Below are positions 16,442 through 26,313 of a stretch of DNA of 64,000 nt, piece after piece. The translations under genes and the position numbers were made by a program. Source of the DNA: Cryobacterium sp. N22 (GTDB taxonomy: Bacteria; Actinomycetota; Actinomycetes; Actinomycetales; Microbacteriaceae); the NCBI RefSeq assembly GCF_002929555.1, contig NZ_PJJP01000037.1, positions 467 to 64,466 on the forward strand, written 5' to 3'. Numbering within the stretch: the stretch's first letter is position 1; each line of letters starts with the position of its first letter. The notes below the pieces were generated by a model. It was not told the origin of the DNA. It was given only the letters and a program-made list of their open reading frames with translations, and made no database searches.

Positions 16442-17256
16442 CCGACCACAACGACGGCTACACCGACACCAGCAGCACCAACCCCGACTTCGCCACCAAC
16501 CCCGAGGCCGCCGCCGACGGCATCCGCCTGCAGAAGGTGCTCTCCGCCGCTGGCGTCGCCTCCCGCCGGGTCAGCGAAGAGATGATCAGCTCCGGCCGGG
16601 TGCGGGTCAACGGCACGGTCGTCACCGAACTCGGCCGCCGCGTGCACCCCGAGACCGACAAGATCGCCGTGGACAACGTCGCCGTGCAGCTGGACACCAG
16701 CCGCCGCTACGTGATGCTCAACAAGCCCGTCGGCGTCGTCTCCTCCATGCAGGACGAAAGCGGCCGGCCCGACCTCCGCCAGTTCACCGACGGCTACGAA
16801 GAACGCCTGTTCAACGTGGGCCGCCTCGACGCCGCCACCAGCGGCCTGCTGATCCTCACCAACGACGGCGACCTCGCCCACGTGCTCGCGCACCCCTCCT
16901 TCGGCGTCGCCAAGACCTACATCGCCAAGGTCGAGGGCCGCGTCTCGGCGCAGACCATCGGCAAGCTGCAGAGCGGCATCGAGCTGGAGGACGGCCCCAT
17001 CGCCGCCGACAAGGCCCGCATCCTCACCAGCCCTCCCGGCGACGGCTTCACCCTCGTCGAGCTCACCCTGCACTCCGGCCGCAACCGCATCGTGCGCCGG
17101 ATGATGGACGCCGTCGGCCACCCCGTCGTGGACCTGGTGCGCCGCCAGTTCGGCCCGCTGCAGCTGGGCACCCTCCGCTCCGGCGCCGTGCGCGACCTCA
17201 CTAAGGTGGAACTCGGTCAGCTGCTCACGGTGTCCCGCGCCGAAGTGCAGAAGTAA
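16438..17256 (+). CDS. rluB: Pseudouridine synthase, RluB/RsuA family
   Basis: The 272-residue protein has an S4 domain (IRLQKVLSAAGVASRRVSEE) and the RsuA/RluB catalytic motif GRLDAATSGLLILTNDGDLA with the catalytic Asp. It ends with the conserved LTLHSGRNRIVRRMMDAVGH. It converts a uridine of 23S rRNA (position 2605 in E. coli) to pseudouridine; the exact site is inferred. The start overlaps the scpB stop by ATGA, which is the usual scpA-scpB-rluB order. Confidence 0.94.
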   Translation: MTDHNDGYTDTSSTNPDFATNPEAAADGIRLQKVLSAAGVASRRVSEEMISSGRVRVNGTVVTELGRRVHPETDKIAVDNVAVQLDTSRRYVMLNKPVGVVSSMQDESGRPDLRQFTDGYEERLFNVGRLDAATSGLLILTNDGDLAHVLAHPSFGVAKTYIAKVEGRVSAQTIGKLQSGIELEDGPIAADKARILTSPPGDGFTLVELTLHSGRNRIVRRMMDAVGHPVVDLVRRQFGPLQLGTLRSGAVRDLTKVELGQLLTVSRAEVQK

Positions 17257-17306
17257 CCCGCAGCATCCGTTTCACCCCTGTCAACCGCGCAAGTTTGGAG
17301 CCGAAC

Positions 17307-18389
17307 GTGGTCGAGTCTCGCCTGATCGGGCCGGTGCGCGTCGTCGGCGCCGGGCTCCTGGGAACCAGCATCGGTCTGGGCCTGAGCGCCCGGGGCATCG
17401 ACGTGATCCTCGCCGACGCCTCACCGACGAACCTGTCGCTGGCCATCGACTACGGCGCCGGCCGCGCCGCCACCCCCGGCGACGCCCCGCAGCTGATTGT
17501 GGTGTGCGTGCCGCCGGACGTGACCGCCGACATCGTCGCCCGTGAACTCGAGGCCTTCCCCGACGCGATCGTGACGGATGTGGCCAGCGTCAAGCTGGCT
17601 CCGCTGACCGAGCTGCGCGAACGCGGCGCCGACGTGTCCCGGTACATCGGCTCGCACCCGCTCGCCGGCCGGGAACGCGGCGGACCGCTCGCCGGCCGCG
17701 CCGACCTGTTCATCGGCCGGCCCTGGGTGGTCGCCGCGCACGACGACATCAGCTACCAGCGCGCCACCGCGATCGACGACCTGATCCTCGACCTCGGCGC
17801 CACCCTGGTGGAGATGACCCCGGAAGAGCACGACAAGGGTGTGGCCCTGGTCTCCCACGTGCCGCAGGTGGTGGCCACCCTGATGGCCCGCCGTCTCACC
17901 GACGCGCCCGCCTCCGCGCTGAACCTCGCCGGGCAGGGCCTGCGCGACGTCACTCGCGTCGCCGCGAGCGACCCCGAGCTGTGGGTGCAGATCCTCGGCG
18001 CCAACCCGGCGCCGGTGCGCCAGATCCTGCTCGCGCTGCGCGAAGACCTCGACCGGTTCATCGGCGCCCTCGCCGACCCGGCCGCCCCCGGCGCCCGCCG
18101 CCAGGTGGCTGAGGAGATCGCCGGCGGCAACACCGGTGTGGCCCGGCTGCCCGGCAAGCACGGCCAGGACCGCCGCTACGCCAGCCTCACCGTGATGGTC
18201 GACGACACCCCCGGCCAGCTCGCCCGCCTGTTCAACGAAATCGGCGAGGCGGGCGTCAACCTCGAAGACCTGCGCCTCGAGCACTCCCCGGGAGCCCAGA
18301 TCGGGCTCGCCGAGATCAGCATCCTCCCCGAGGCGGTCAGCCGCCTCACCATTGAGCTGGCCGCACGCGGCTGGCGGATTGTCGGTTAG
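17307..18389 (+). CDS. tyrA: Prephenate dehydrogenase with C-terminal ACT domain
   Basis: The enzyme makes 4-hydroxyphenylpyruvate from prephenate for tyrosine synthesis. The NAD-binding motif [17 protein letters not shown] is near residue 13. The conserved [14 protein letters not shown] and [13 protein letters not shown] with the catalytic His follow, and the C-terminal ~70 residues ([20 protein letters not shown]) form an ACT domain that probably binds tyrosine. The GTG at 17307 with GGAG at 17297-17300 is preferred over the TTG at 17295. The product has 360 residues. Confidence 0.93.
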   Translation: MVESRLIGPVRVVGAGLLGTSIGLGLSARGIDVILADASPTNLSLAIDYGAGRAATPGDAPQLIVVCVPPDVTADIVARELEAFPDAIVTDVASVKLAPLTELRERGADVSRYIGSHPLAGRERGGPLAGRADLFIGRPWVVAAHDDISYQRATAIDDLILDLGATLVEMTPEEHDKGVALVSHVPQVVATLMARRLTDAPASALNLAGQGLRDVTRVAASDPELWVQILGANPAPVRQILLALREDLDRFIGALADPAAPGARRQVAEEIAGGNTGVARLPGKHGQDRRYASLTVMVDDTPGQLARLFNEIGEAGVNLEDLRLEHSPGAQIGLAEISILPEAVSRLTIELAARGWRIVG

Positions 18390-18393
18390 ACGT

Positions 18394-19080
18394 TTGAGTA
18401 AGCATTCCTACCCCCTGTTCGTCGCGATCGACGGGCCTGCCGGCAGCGGCAAGTCCAGCGTCAGTCGTGCCGTGGCCCGCCGCCTCGGCTACGGCTACCT
18501 CGACACCGGCGCCGCCTACCGGGCGCTGGCCTGGCTGGTCATCGACCAGGAGGTCGACCCGCAGAATTCCACAGCGGTCAGCGCTCTGCTGCCCACCTTC
18601 GATTACACGATCGGCACCGAACCGGATGCCTACTTCGTGCGGGTGGGGGAGACCGACGTCACCGACGCTATCCGTGAACCGCAGATCTCGGCCGCGGTCA
18701 GCGCAATCGCCCGGGTCCCCGCGGTGCGCACCCACCTGACCGAACTGTTCCGCAGCATCGCCCGGGCGGTTCCGCAGCCCGGCGTGGTGGTCGAGGGACG
18801 CGACATCACCACCGTCGTGGCCCCCGAGGCCGAGGTCCGCATTCTACTCACAGCAACCGAAGAGGCTAGAATGGCGAGGCGCTCTGCGGAAATATCAACC
18901 CAATCGGCCCACACCGTGGCGGAACAGCTGCGATCGAGGGATCGCGCCGACTCCCAGGTAGTGGAATTCATGAGCGCTGCAGACGGTGTGACCACCGTCG
19001 ACTCCACCCATCTCGACTTCGACCAGACCATTGACGCGGTTGTAGAGGTCATCAATACCGCGAGGAACTCGCATGACTAA
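18394..19080 (+). CDS. cmk: Cytidylate kinase
   Basis: It phosphorylates CMP and dCMP with ATP. The 228-residue protein begins [20 protein letters not shown], with the P-loop [10 protein letters not shown]. It continues with [12 protein letters not shown], the [15 protein letters not shown] block and the LID-like region [12 protein letters not shown], all family signatures. The only plausible start near the domain is the TTG at 18394, just after the tyrA stop. The 3' end overlaps der by 8 bases; cmk-der coupling is common in actinobacteria. Confidence 0.93.
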   Translation: MSKHSYPLFVAIDGPAGSGKSSVSRAVARRLGYGYLDTGAAYRALAWLVIDQEVDPQNSTAVSALLPTFDYTIGTEPDAYFVRVGETDVTDAIREPQISAAVSAIARVPAVRTHLTELFRSIARAVPQPGVVVEGRDITTVVAPEAEVRILLTATEEARMARRSAEISTQSAHTVAEQLRSRDRADSQVVEFMSAADGVTTVDSTHLDFDQTIDAVVEVINTARNSHD

Positions 19081-20593
19081 CCAATTCGACGACACGACGA
19101 TCCCCGAACTCGACCCGGAAATCGCTTCGCGCCTGACCGACCTCGACGAGGACGACGCCCTGATCACTCAGCGCGCCACCGCGCTGCGCACCGGCCTGAA
19201 CGAATACGACCTGGACGACGAGGACTTCGACGTCCTCGACCACGTCAGCGACGACCCCGACGCGATCCAGTACCTGCCGGCCCTGCCGGTGATCGCGATC
19301 GTCGGCCGCCCCAACGTGGGCAAGTCCGCGCTCGTGAACCGTATCCTCGGCCGCCGCGAGGCCGTCGTGGAGGACACCCCCGGCGTTACCCGGGACCGGG
19401 TCACCTACAAGGGCGAGTGGCACGAACGCCGCTTCAGCCTCGTTGACACCGGCGGCTGGGAGCCCGACGCCAGGGGCATCGACGCGTCCGTGGCCATGCA
19501 GGCCGAACTGGCCATCGAGCTGTGCGACGTCGTCATGTTCGTCGTCGACTCCAACGTGGGCCCGACCTCCACCGACGAGGCCGTCGTCAAGCTGCTGCGT
19601 CGCAGCGGCAAGCCCGTCTTCCTCATCGCCAACAAGGTCGACGACATCCGCCAGGAGCCCGAAGCGGCCAGCCTGTGGGCGCTCGGCCTCGGCCAGCCCT
19701 GGCCGGTCTCCGCGCTGCACGGTCGCGGCGTCGCCGACCTGCTCGACGCGATCCTCGAAAAGCTCCCCGAGATCTCCAACGTCGCCAAGCAGGAAGTGGG
19801 CGGCCCGCGCCGCGTCGCGATCCTGGGACGCCCGAACGTGGGCAAGTCCAGCCTGCTGAACAAGGTCGTCGGCGAAGAGCGGGTTGTCGTCAACGAGCTG
19901 GCCGGCACCACCCGTGACCCGGTCGACGAGCAGGTTGAGCTCGGCGGCAAGGTCTGGCGTTTCGTCGACACCGCCGGCATCCGTCGTCGCGTGCACCTGT
20001 CCCAGGGCGCCGACTTCTACGCGTCGCTGCGCACAAGTGCGGCCCTGGAAAAGGCCGAGGTGGCCGTGGTGCTCATCGACGTCACCGAGGTCATCAGCGA
20101 GCAGGACGTGCGCGTCATCGACCTGGTTCTGGAGTCCGGCCGTGCGCTGGTGCTCGCGTTCAACAAGTGGGACCAGATCGACGACGACCGTCGCCGCTAC
20201 CTGGAGCGTGAGATCGAGCAGGACCTGGCCCACGTGGCCTGGGCCCCGCGCGTGAACATCTCGGCCAAGACCGGCCGTCACATGGAGAAGCTGGTTCCGG
20301 CCCTCGAGCTCGCGCTCGAGTCGTGGGACACCCGCGTCGCCACCGGCAAGTTCAACGCGTTCCTCGCCGAACTGGCCGCGGAGCACCCGCACCCGGTGCG
20401 CAGTGGCAAGCAGCCGCGCATCCTGTTCGGCACCCAGGCCTCCAGCCGCCCGCCGACCTTCGTGATCTTCACCACCGGGTTCCTCGACCCGGGCTACCGC
20501 CGGTTCATCCAGCGTCGCCTGCGCGAGGTCTACGGCTTCGCCGGCAGCCCGATCAACATCAGCATGCGGGTGCGCGAGAAGCGCAAGCGCTAA
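19073..20593 (+). CDS. der: Ribosome assembly GTPase Der (EngA)
   Basis: Der has two tandem GTPase domains and acts in 50S assembly. The first P-loop is [14 protein letters not shown] (after an ~75-residue acidic extension) with [16 protein letters not shown] and NKVD. The second is [14 protein letters not shown] with [19 protein letters not shown] and NKWD. The C-terminal KH-like domain ends in [16 protein letters not shown]. At 506 residues it is slightly longer than usual because of the N-terminal extension. Confidence 0.96.
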   Translation: MTNQFDDTTIPELDPEIASRLTDLDEDDALITQRATALRTGLNEYDLDDEDFDVLDHVSDDPDAIQYLPALPVIAIVGRPNVGKSALVNRILGRREAVVEDTPGVTRDRVTYKGEWHERRFSLVDTGGWEPDARGIDASVAMQAELAIELCDVVMFVVDSNVGPTSTDEAVVKLLRRSGKPVFLIANKVDDIRQEPEAASLWALGLGQPWPVSALHGRGVADLLDAILEKLPEISNVAKQEVGGPRRVAILGRPNVGKSSLLNKVVGEERVVVNELAGTTRDPVDEQVELGGKVWRFVDTAGIRRRVHLSQGADFYASLRTSAALEKAEVAVVLIDVTEVISEQDVRVIDLVLESGRALVLAFNKWDQIDDDRRRYLEREIEQDLAHVAWAPRVNISAKTGRHMEKLVPALELALESWDTRVATGKFNAFLAELAAEHPHPVRSGKQPRILFGTQASSRPPTFVIFTTGFLDPGYRRFIQRRLREVYGFAGSPINISMRVREKRKR

Positions 20594-20626
20594 CCCCACC
20601 GCCGGCCCATCGGCCGGTACGACCAG

Positions 20627-20668
20627 GCCGTGTGCCGCCATCTTCGGATGCCGGCGCACGGCTTTTTT
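20627..20668 (+). terminator. Rho-independent terminator after der
   Basis: GCCGTGTGCCG (20627-20637) pairs with CGGCGCACGGC (20652-20662), one G-T pair, around a 14-base loop, followed by TTTTTT (20663-20668). It ends the parA-to-der gene run. Confidence 0.92.
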
Positions 20669-21196
20669 GTCTGTGAGCGCGGGCGAAACGCCAAATCGCG
20701 CCGCAAGGTTGGCTCAAGGTTGGCTCAAGAGGCTCCCCAGCGCAGCGCAAGCCCCATGAGCCGATCCCAGTGCTGGTGCGGAACTGCTGCCTGAACCTCC
20801 AAGCTGAGGTTGAAGGTACCCCCATCCGGGGGTCTTCATTCGATGGTGCGAGTGTTCTAAGTTTTTCCTGCAGGCAGAATCCACCCGGCTCTACCGGCAC
20901 CCGCACCTTCACGGGCCGCACCCGGCCCGTCATCCACCCGCATCATCCGCAACACCCGCCGGCCCCGAAGCCCGCGGGATACCCGTCTGATTGCCGCCGC
21001 ACCGCCCGAACGGTGCGCTACCGCCCCTGTTCCTCCTCAGCCGTCCGCTTCCCTAGAGCGGCGCTGGGCGCACGACGTAGCCCTTCCGACATTTCCGTGT
21101 CCCTGCATTTCGTTGATACCTGGTCTAAACGAGAACCCGAAACTCTCGACCGTTGATCCAGCGAGATCCCTGGCCCTACTCCAAGGATGAATTACT
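20669..21196 (+). other. Long intergenic leader upstream of the glycosyltransferase operon
   Basis: No convincing gene lies in these ~530 bases. Visible features are a direct tandem of AAGGTTGGCTC (20705-20715 and 20716-20726) and a GC hairpin ACCCCC-ATCC-GGGGGT (20818-20833). The T-run GTTTTTCC at about 20860 does not follow the hairpin directly. The region may hold the promoter and a regulated leader for the downstream operon; no known riboswitch class was recognised. Confidence 0.5.
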
Positions 21197-23521
21197 GTGC
21201 CTTCGAAGTCCCTAGCTTCGCCTGCCCGCAAACGCCAACTCGGCGCCGAACGTAACACCCAGCCCCTTCCCACCGTTCACGACATCCCCAGCGACGCCAA
21301 GATCATCTGGGGTCGCCTCGCCATCATCACCACCGTGCTGGCCTGGCTTGCCTACGTCATCTACACGATCCTGCGCCAGTTCCTCAACAACGGCACCGAG
21401 AGCTTCCGGTTCACCACCGAGGCCATCTCCTACGTGATCGTAGTGACCTTCCTCACCTTCTCCGCGCTGCTGTACCTGATCGCCCGCCAGGGGGCGCTGC
21501 AGCGCTTCCGCGACCACGTGCGGGTGCCCCGCGCCGAACTCGACAGCCACTTCGCTACCCACCAGGGCTCGCTCACCGTGCTGGTGCCCTCCTACAGCGA
21601 GGAGCCCGGTGTGGTGCGGGCCACCCTGTGGTCGGCAGCGTTGCAGGAGTATCCCGACCTGCGCATCGTGCTGCTGCTGGACGACCCGCCGCACCCCAGC
21701 GACCCAGCCGTCGCCGCCCAGCTGCAGGCCTCCCGCACCATCGCCCGCGACATCGAGCTGGCCCTGGCCGAACCCAAGAACCGGTTCGCCGAAGAGCTGC
21801 TGATCTGCGAGATCGAACTCACCGATGACCCGCAGCCCACCACACGGGCCGTGCACCGCCTCGCCGACAGCTACCAGTGGGCCGCCCGCTGGCTGCAGGC
21901 GATGGCCTCCGCCGAGAGCATCGACGACCACGTTGACACCTTCTTCGTGGAGCAGGTGCTCGGCGGCCTCGCCGCGGAACTCTCCCTCACCGGCGCCGCG
22001 CTGACCGCGGCCGCCCGGGAAGGCACCGCCCCCACCGCCGCCCGGATGCTGGAACTGCACCGCCGGCTGCTCTGGACCTTCTCCGCCGAGCTGGACACCT
22101 TCGAGCGCAAGCTGTTCTCGTCGCTCTCCCACGAGGCCAACAAGGCGATGAACCTCAACGCCTACATCGGTCTGATGGGTCGCCGGTTCCAGCGCGAAGA
22201 GGGGCCGGATGGCACCATCCTGCGCCCGGTCGCCGACGATGCGCCGGCCGACTATGTGGTGCGCGACTCCGAGTACCTGCTCACCCTCGACGCCGACTCG
22301 CTGCTGCTGCGCGATTACTGCTTGCGCCTGGTCTACTTCCTCGAACAGCCCGACAACGCTCGAGTCGCCGTCACCCAGACGCCGTACTCGTCGTTCCGCG
22401 GTGCCCCCACCCGCATCGAGCGGCTCGCCGGCGCCACCACCGACATCCAGCACATCCTGCACCAGGGCCTGTCGCACTACGGCGCCACCTTCTGGGTGGG
22501 TGCCAACGCGGTGATCCGCAAGGTGGCTCTGGAAGACATCGTCGAAGTGGAAACAGTGGGCGGCTTCGAGGTTCGCCGCTACGTGCAAGACCGCACCGTG
22601 ATCGAGGACACCGAGTCGAGCATCGACCTGGGCACCCACGGCTGGTCGCTGACGAACTACCCCGAACGGCTCAGCTACAGCGCCACCCCGCCCGACTTCG
22701 GTTCGCTCATCGTGCAGCGTCGCCGCTGGGCCAACGGTGGTCTGCTGATCCTGCCCAAGCTCTGGCGCCAGATGCGTGAGCGCCGCCGCCAGGGCCACCC
22801 GATCAGCGTGATCGAACTGGCGCTGCGCGTGAACTACATGGCCAGCATCGCCTGGGCCAGTTTCGGCCTGATCTTCCTGCTCGCCTATCCCTACGACAGC
22901 CGGCTGCTCAGCCCCGTCGTGGTGCTCGCCGCTGTGCCGTACTTCCTCGCGATGGGCAGCGACCTGCGCTCCTGCGGCTACAAGTTCAGCGACATCCTGC
23001 GCATCTACGGCTTCAACCTGATCCTGCTGCCGGTGAACCTCGCCGGAGTGCTCAAGTCGATGCAGCAGGCCGTGACCAGCAAGAAGATCCCGTTCGCCCG
23101 CACCCCCAAGGTGCGCAACCGCACGGCCGCTCCGCTGCTGTTCGTGGTGGTGCCGTACCTGATCGTCGCGTTCTCCGCGCTCACCCTGTGGCGGGATGTG
23201 TCGAACCAGAACTGGGGCAACGCCGTGTTCGCCGGGTTCAACGCCCTGCTGGCCATCTTCGCGATCGTTGCCTACATCGGCCCGTGGAACTCGATCGTGG
23301 ACGTCTGGCTGGGCCTGACCCAGTGGATGTACATCGAACGCGCCCCCCGCCGCAGCACCGCCGTGGCGGCAGCGCTACCGGTGGAGCCCGTCCTGGACTG
23401 GCGTGCGGTGATCTATCACGGCCACGCCGTCGGCGAGCTGCCTAGCGACGTTGAAGTGATCACCGGACCGTTCGTGAGCCAGCCCGTGGCCAAGAGCACC
23501 AAGCAGGGAGCACTCAAATGA
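21197..23521 (+). CDS. Membrane processive family 2 glycosyltransferase (cellulose/chitin synthase-like)
   Basis: The GTG at 21197 gives 774 residues. Two N-terminal transmembrane helices (~38-62 and ~75-97) precede a GT2 domain with TVLVPSYSEEPGVVRATLWS, the metal-binding DAD in LLTLDADSLLL, the TED motif in VIEDTESSIDLG and the QRRRW motif in LIVQRRRWANGG. These are the D,D,D,Q/RXXRW residues of processive synthases. C-terminal helices (for example ASIAWASFGLIFLLAYPY and LFVVVPYLIVAFSALTLW) complete the membrane part. A large insertion of ~140 residues lies between the first GT block and the DAD motif. The polymer made is unknown; the coupled downstream GH18 enzyme suggests an N-acetylhexosamine polymer. 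The stop overlaps the next start (ATGA). Confidence 0.88.
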   Translation: MPSKSLASPARKRQLGAERNTQPLPTVHDIPSDAKIIWGRLAIITTVLAWLAYVIYTILRQFLNNGTESFRFTTEAISYVIVVTFLTFSALLYLIARQGALQRFRDHVRVPRAELDSHFATHQGSLTVLVPSYSEEPGVVRATLWSAALQEYPDLRIVLLLDDPPHPSDPAVAAQLQASRTIARDIELALAEPKNRFAEELLICEIELTDDPQPTTRAVHRLADSYQWAARWLQAMASAESIDDHVDTFFVEQVLGGLAAELSLTGAALTAAAREGTAPTAARMLELHRRLLWTFSAELDTFERKLFSSLSHEANKAMNLNAYIGLMGRRFQREEGPDGTILRPVADDAPADYVVRDSEYLLTLDADSLLLRDYCLRLVYFLEQPDNARVAVTQTPYSSFRGAPTRIERLAGATTDIQHILHQGLSHYGATFWVGANAVIRKVALEDIVEVETVGGFEVRRYVQDRTVIEDTESSIDLGTHGWSLTNYPERLSYSATPPDFGSLIVQRRRWANGGLLILPKLWRQMRERRRQGHPISVIELALRVNYMASIAWASFGLIFLLAYPYDSRLLSPVVVLAAVPYFLAMGSDLRSCGYKFSDILRIYGFNLILLPVNLAGVLKSMQQAVTSKKIPFARTPKVRNRTAAPLLFVVVPYLIVAFSALTLWRDVSNQNWGNAVFAGFNALLAIFAIVAYIGPWNSIVDVWLGLTQWMYIERAPRRSTAVAAALPVEPVLDWRAVIYHGHAVGELPSDVEVITGPFVSQPVAKSTKQGALK

Positions 23522-25128
23522 GCGCCGTAGAACCTGGCGCAGCAGCGCCCACCGCCCCCGAGACCGTCACCGCGGTCGCCAAGCCACGCCGCCGCCTCTC
23601 GGTGGTGCGGGTCTTCCTCGGTGTGGTGCTCGTCGTGGCGTTGTCCAGCGGCGGTTACCTGGGCTGGCAGTGGTGGGGTTCGGCGCAGGCCGCCGAGGCC
23701 TACGACCCCTGGTTCGCCGGCTACGTCGACGTGACCGCCACCCCCACCTACGATTTCGAGGCGTCGGCCGACCGGGCCGGCAGCGATGTGGTGCTCTCGT
23801 TCATCGTCGCCGACAAGGAGGAGCCCTGCACGCCCAGCTGGGGCACCTACTACACCCTCGACGAGGCTGCGGACGAGCTGGACCTCGACCGCCGGCTGGC
23901 CCGGGTGACCCAGCTCGACGGTCAGGTCATCGTCTCCTTCGGCGGCCTGCTCAACACCGAACTCGGCACCGGCTGCACCGACACCAAGAAGCTCACCGCC
24001 GCCTACGCGGCGGTGCTCGACCGGTACGACGTGACCACCATCGACCTCGACCTTGAGGGCGACAACCTCACCGACAGTGCTGCAGCCAAACGCCGGGCCA
24101 CCGCGATCGCCGACCTGCAGGCCGACCGCCGCGCCGACGGTGACGACCTTGCGGTGTGGCTGACCCTGCCCGTGGGCACCTTCGGCCTCACCGAAGACGG
24201 CACCGACGCGGTCACCGCCATGCTCGACGCCAAGGTGGACCTGGCCGGGGTGAACCTGATGACCATGGACTACGGCAGCAGCAAGGACGCCGACGAGACC
24301 ATGGCCGAGGCATCCATTCGCGCCGTCACGGCCGCGCACCGGCAGATCGGCACCCTGTACAGCCGGGCCGGCACCGAGCTGACGGATGCCACGGTGTGGT
24401 CGAAGATCGGCATGACGCCCATGGCCGGTCAGAATGACGTGCCCGACGAGGTCTTCGACCTCGACGACGCCCGCGCCGTGAACACGTTCGCGCGGGAACA
24501 GAAGATCGGCCGGATGTCGTTGTGGTCGCTGAACCGGGACACCACCTGCGGGTCGAACTACGCCGACCTCACCCGGGTGTCGGACTCCTGCAGCGGGATC
24601 GACCAGGGCGATGAGAAGTTCGTGGATGTGCTGGGCACGGGCTTCAACGGCCGCCCCGTGACCGCGGCGGCGTCGGTGACCACCGACGAGGCCAAGGAGA
24701 TCGAGTCGATCGTCGACGACCCCGACACCAGCCCGTACTCGATCTGGGCGGAGGAATCCTCCTACCTCGAGGGCACCAAGGTGGTCTGGCACAAGAACGT
24801 GTACCAGACCAAGTGGTGGACGCGCGGCGACCTGCCCGACAACCCGGTGCTCAACGAGTGGGAGACACCGTGGGTGCTGATCGGCCCGGTGATGCCGGGG
24901 GAGACCCCGATCCCCAAGCCCACCCTGCCCGCCGGCACGTACCCCACCTGGGACGGCACCGCCATCTACGAGAAGGGCGCCCTGATCCTCTTCGACGGGG
25001 TTCCCTACGAGAGCAAGTGGTGGAATCAGGGCGAGAGCCCCGATGCCGCGGCCGCGGACCCGGACGGTTCACCGTGGTCGGTGCTGCCCGACGCCGAGGT
25101 GCAGAAGCTCCTCGAGGCTCTTCCCTAA
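23518..25128 (+). CDS. Membrane-anchored GH18 chitinase-like protein with two carbohydrate-binding modules
   Basis: The 536-residue protein has one N-terminal transmembrane helix (~30-52) and an extracytoplasmic GH18-type barrel. IVSFGGLLNTELG is the SxGG block, and TTIDLDLEGDNL near residue 175 is the catalytic DxxDxDxE-like motif with its final Glu. Two C-terminal modules with aromatic signatures (VVWHKNVYQTKWWTRGDLPD and the related VPYESKWWNQGESPD) match CBM5/12 chitin-binding modules. The family cleaves beta-1,4 linked GlcNAc polymers. Translational coupling to the synthase gene indicates that it trims, releases or edits the polymer made by that enzyme, which is an inference. Confidence 0.88.
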   Translation: MSAVEPGAAAPTAPETVTAVAKPRRRLSVVRVFLGVVLVVALSSGGYLGWQWWGSAQAAEAYDPWFAGYVDVTATPTYDFEASADRAGSDVVLSFIVADKEEPCTPSWGTYYTLDEAADELDLDRRLARVTQLDGQVIVSFGGLLNTELGTGCTDTKKLTAAYAAVLDRYDVTTIDLDLEGDNLTDSAAAKRRATAIADLQADRRADGDDLAVWLTLPVGTFGLTEDGTDAVTAMLDAKVDLAGVNLMTMDYGSSKDADETMAEASIRAVTAAHRQIGTLYSRAGTELTDATVWSKIGMTPMAGQNDVPDEVFDLDDARAVNTFAREQKIGRMSLWSLNRDTTCGSNYADLTRVSDSCSGIDQGDEKFVDVLGTGFNGRPVTAAASVTTDEAKEIESIVDDPDTSPYSIWAEESSYLEGTKVVWHKNVYQTKWWTRGDLPDNPVLNEWETPWVLIGPVMPGETPIPKPTLPAGTYPTWDGTAIYEKGALILFDGVPYESKWWNQGESPDAAAADPDGSPWSVLPDAEVQKLLEALP

Positions 25129-25162
25129 CAGGTTTTTGGGCGGGGGAGGCCCAAACATAGAT

Positions 25163-25199
25163 ATGCCCGGGGCGGTTGTTAGGGCACCGCCCCGGGCAT
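25163..25199. terminator. Bidirectional terminator between convergent genes
   Basis: ATGCCCGGGGCGGT (25163-25176) and ACCGCCCCGGGCAT (25186-25199) form a perfect 14-bp stem with a 9-base loop between the stops of the GH18 gene and the minus-strand membrane gene. Confidence 0.88.
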
Positions 25200-25228
25200 T
25201 CCCACGTCTGCGCTTGCGCGCGGAGGAG

Positions 25229-25717
25229 CTAGCGAGCGGTCTTGGGCTCGTCGGTGGGCTCGTCGCCCGTGGTGTGCTCGACGGTCGGGGCCGCGGCAGT
25301 CGGTGCTGCAGAGGTCGGTGCCGCTGTGGTGGGTGCCACGGTTGCCGGCGCCTGCACGGCAGCCTTCTCGTCGGTGTCGAAGTCGGTGTCGTCGAAGCCG
25401 AAGTCCGGCTCGTCACCGATGACCGCCGCTGCCGCGACGGCGTTCTTGGCGATCGACCGGGACACGACCATGGCCGCGAGGGTGACGATGAAGCCCAGGA
25501 TGCCGGTGCCGATCAGGGTGGCACCGAGGCCGCTGCCGGACTGGGCGGTGAAGTACGCCCCGTAGTCCGCGGACTGCGAGGTGTAGAACTCGGCCTGGGT
25601 GGCGTTGGAGGAGGTCAGGATCAGGTACCCCGCGACGGTCACGACCACGTCGACCAGCCACAGCAGGGCCAGGACGAGGTTGAACTTGGACAGGGGACGT
25701 GAGCTGTTCTGGGACAT
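25229..25717 (-). CDS. Small membrane protein with Ala/Thr/Pro-rich tail
   Basis: The 162-residue protein has two transmembrane helices (FNLVLALLWLVDVVVTVAGYLI and LIGTGILGFIVTLAAMVV) separated by a short polar loop. A tail of ~70 residues follows that is acidic at first (DEPDFGFDDTDFDTDE) and then Ala/Thr/Pro-rich. The layout resembles small DUF6264-type actinobacterial membrane proteins, but I do not assign a family with confidence. It is transcribed alone, and its upstream region carries two interspersed repeat copies. Confidence 0.75.
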   Translation of the reverse strand: MSQNSSRPLSKFNLVLALLWLVDVVVTVAGYLILTSSNATQAEFYTSQSADYGAYFTAQSGSGLGATLIGTGILGFIVTLAAMVVSRSIAKNAVAAAAVIGDEPDFGFDDTDFDTDEKAAVQAPATVAPTTAAPTSAAPTAAAPTVEHTTGDEPTDEPKTAR

Positions 25718-25831
25718 AACTTCCTTCGTTGGTTGAGCGGCCGGTGACGACCTCGCGTCACGCTACGCACCATTCCTATGGAAAACCTATGTGCGAGCAG
25801 GGAATCGTCGCGACGCGTCCTGTACCCCGTC

Positions 25832-25888
25832 GTTGATCGAGCTTGTCGAGATCCCGCACCCCGACGTTGATCGAGCTTGTCGAGATCC
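25832..25888. repeat. Two interspersed repeat copies upstream of the membrane gene
   Basis: GTTGATCGAGCTTGTCGAGA occurs at 25832 and 25866, a variant of the 12241 repeat. The rest of 25718-26058 contains no gene; it holds the promoter region of the minus-strand gene and a TGTCTCCGGTAGACA dyad near 25897. Confidence 0.85.
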
Positions 25889-26058
25889 GGTGACCTGTCT
25901 CCGGTAGACAGTACGTCGCTCTGCAGCATTGTCAACCGCCTTTCTGAGCACTCAGCGTCCAGATAGCCCCCAAAAGTGAACGCGAGCACTCTCCCGACGC
26001 GGTAAGCTAGTCCAGTTGTCTCCGGTAGATGCCCTCGCGGGAATCCACCGGGAAACGG

Positions 26059-26135
26059 CGGGCTGTAGCGCAGCTTGGTAGCGCACCTGACTGGGGGTCA
26101 GGGGGTCGCAGGTTCAAATCCTGTCAGCCCGACCA
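26059..26135 (+). tRNA. tRNA-Pro (anticodon GGG)
   Basis: A 77-base cloverleaf: acceptor CGGGCTG pairs with CAGCCCG, the anticodon loop CTGGGGG sits between CCTGA and TCAGG, and the T arm contains GGTTCAAATCC. The 3' end is CAGCCCGACCA, with encoded CCA. The integrase gene of the ICE follows within 450 bases, so the 3' end is the likely attachment site. Confidence 0.96.
26111..26135 (+). other. Probable ICE attachment site (attL) in the tRNA-Pro 3' end
   Basis: The T arm and acceptor stem of tRNA-Pro are the usual target of tyrosine integrases, and here an excisionase-like gene and an integrase gene are the first genes after it. The matching direct repeat was not found up to 64000, so the exact core cannot be set. 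Confidence 0.6.
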
Positions 26136-26138
26136 AAT

Positions 26139-26172
26139 GTCCCGGAAACTCAAGGGTTTCCGGGACTTTTTT
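26139..26172 (+). terminator. Rho-independent terminator after tRNA-Pro
   Basis: GTCCCGGAAAC (26139-26149) pairs with GTTTCCGGGAC (26156-26166), followed by TTTTTT (26167-26172). It lies on the ICE side of the tRNA end. Confidence 0.9.
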
Positions 26173-26313
26173 GGTTAAGAGATTTGATGTTCCCATCACT
26201 ACCCCATCACTTTCAGCCCATTTCCGCCGCTGTGCCGGCCCTGTCGTGCGGGGCGCTGAGGTCGGTTTCGGTTCCTCCCGATCGTCCGGGATCGCCCGGC
26301 ACACCTTCTGGGT

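Noticed and set aside
20770..21156. 128-residue plus-strand frame in the leader of the polymer operon
   Set aside because: Its amino acid composition is irregular, the frame crosses a strong hairpin, and no ribosome site precedes it.
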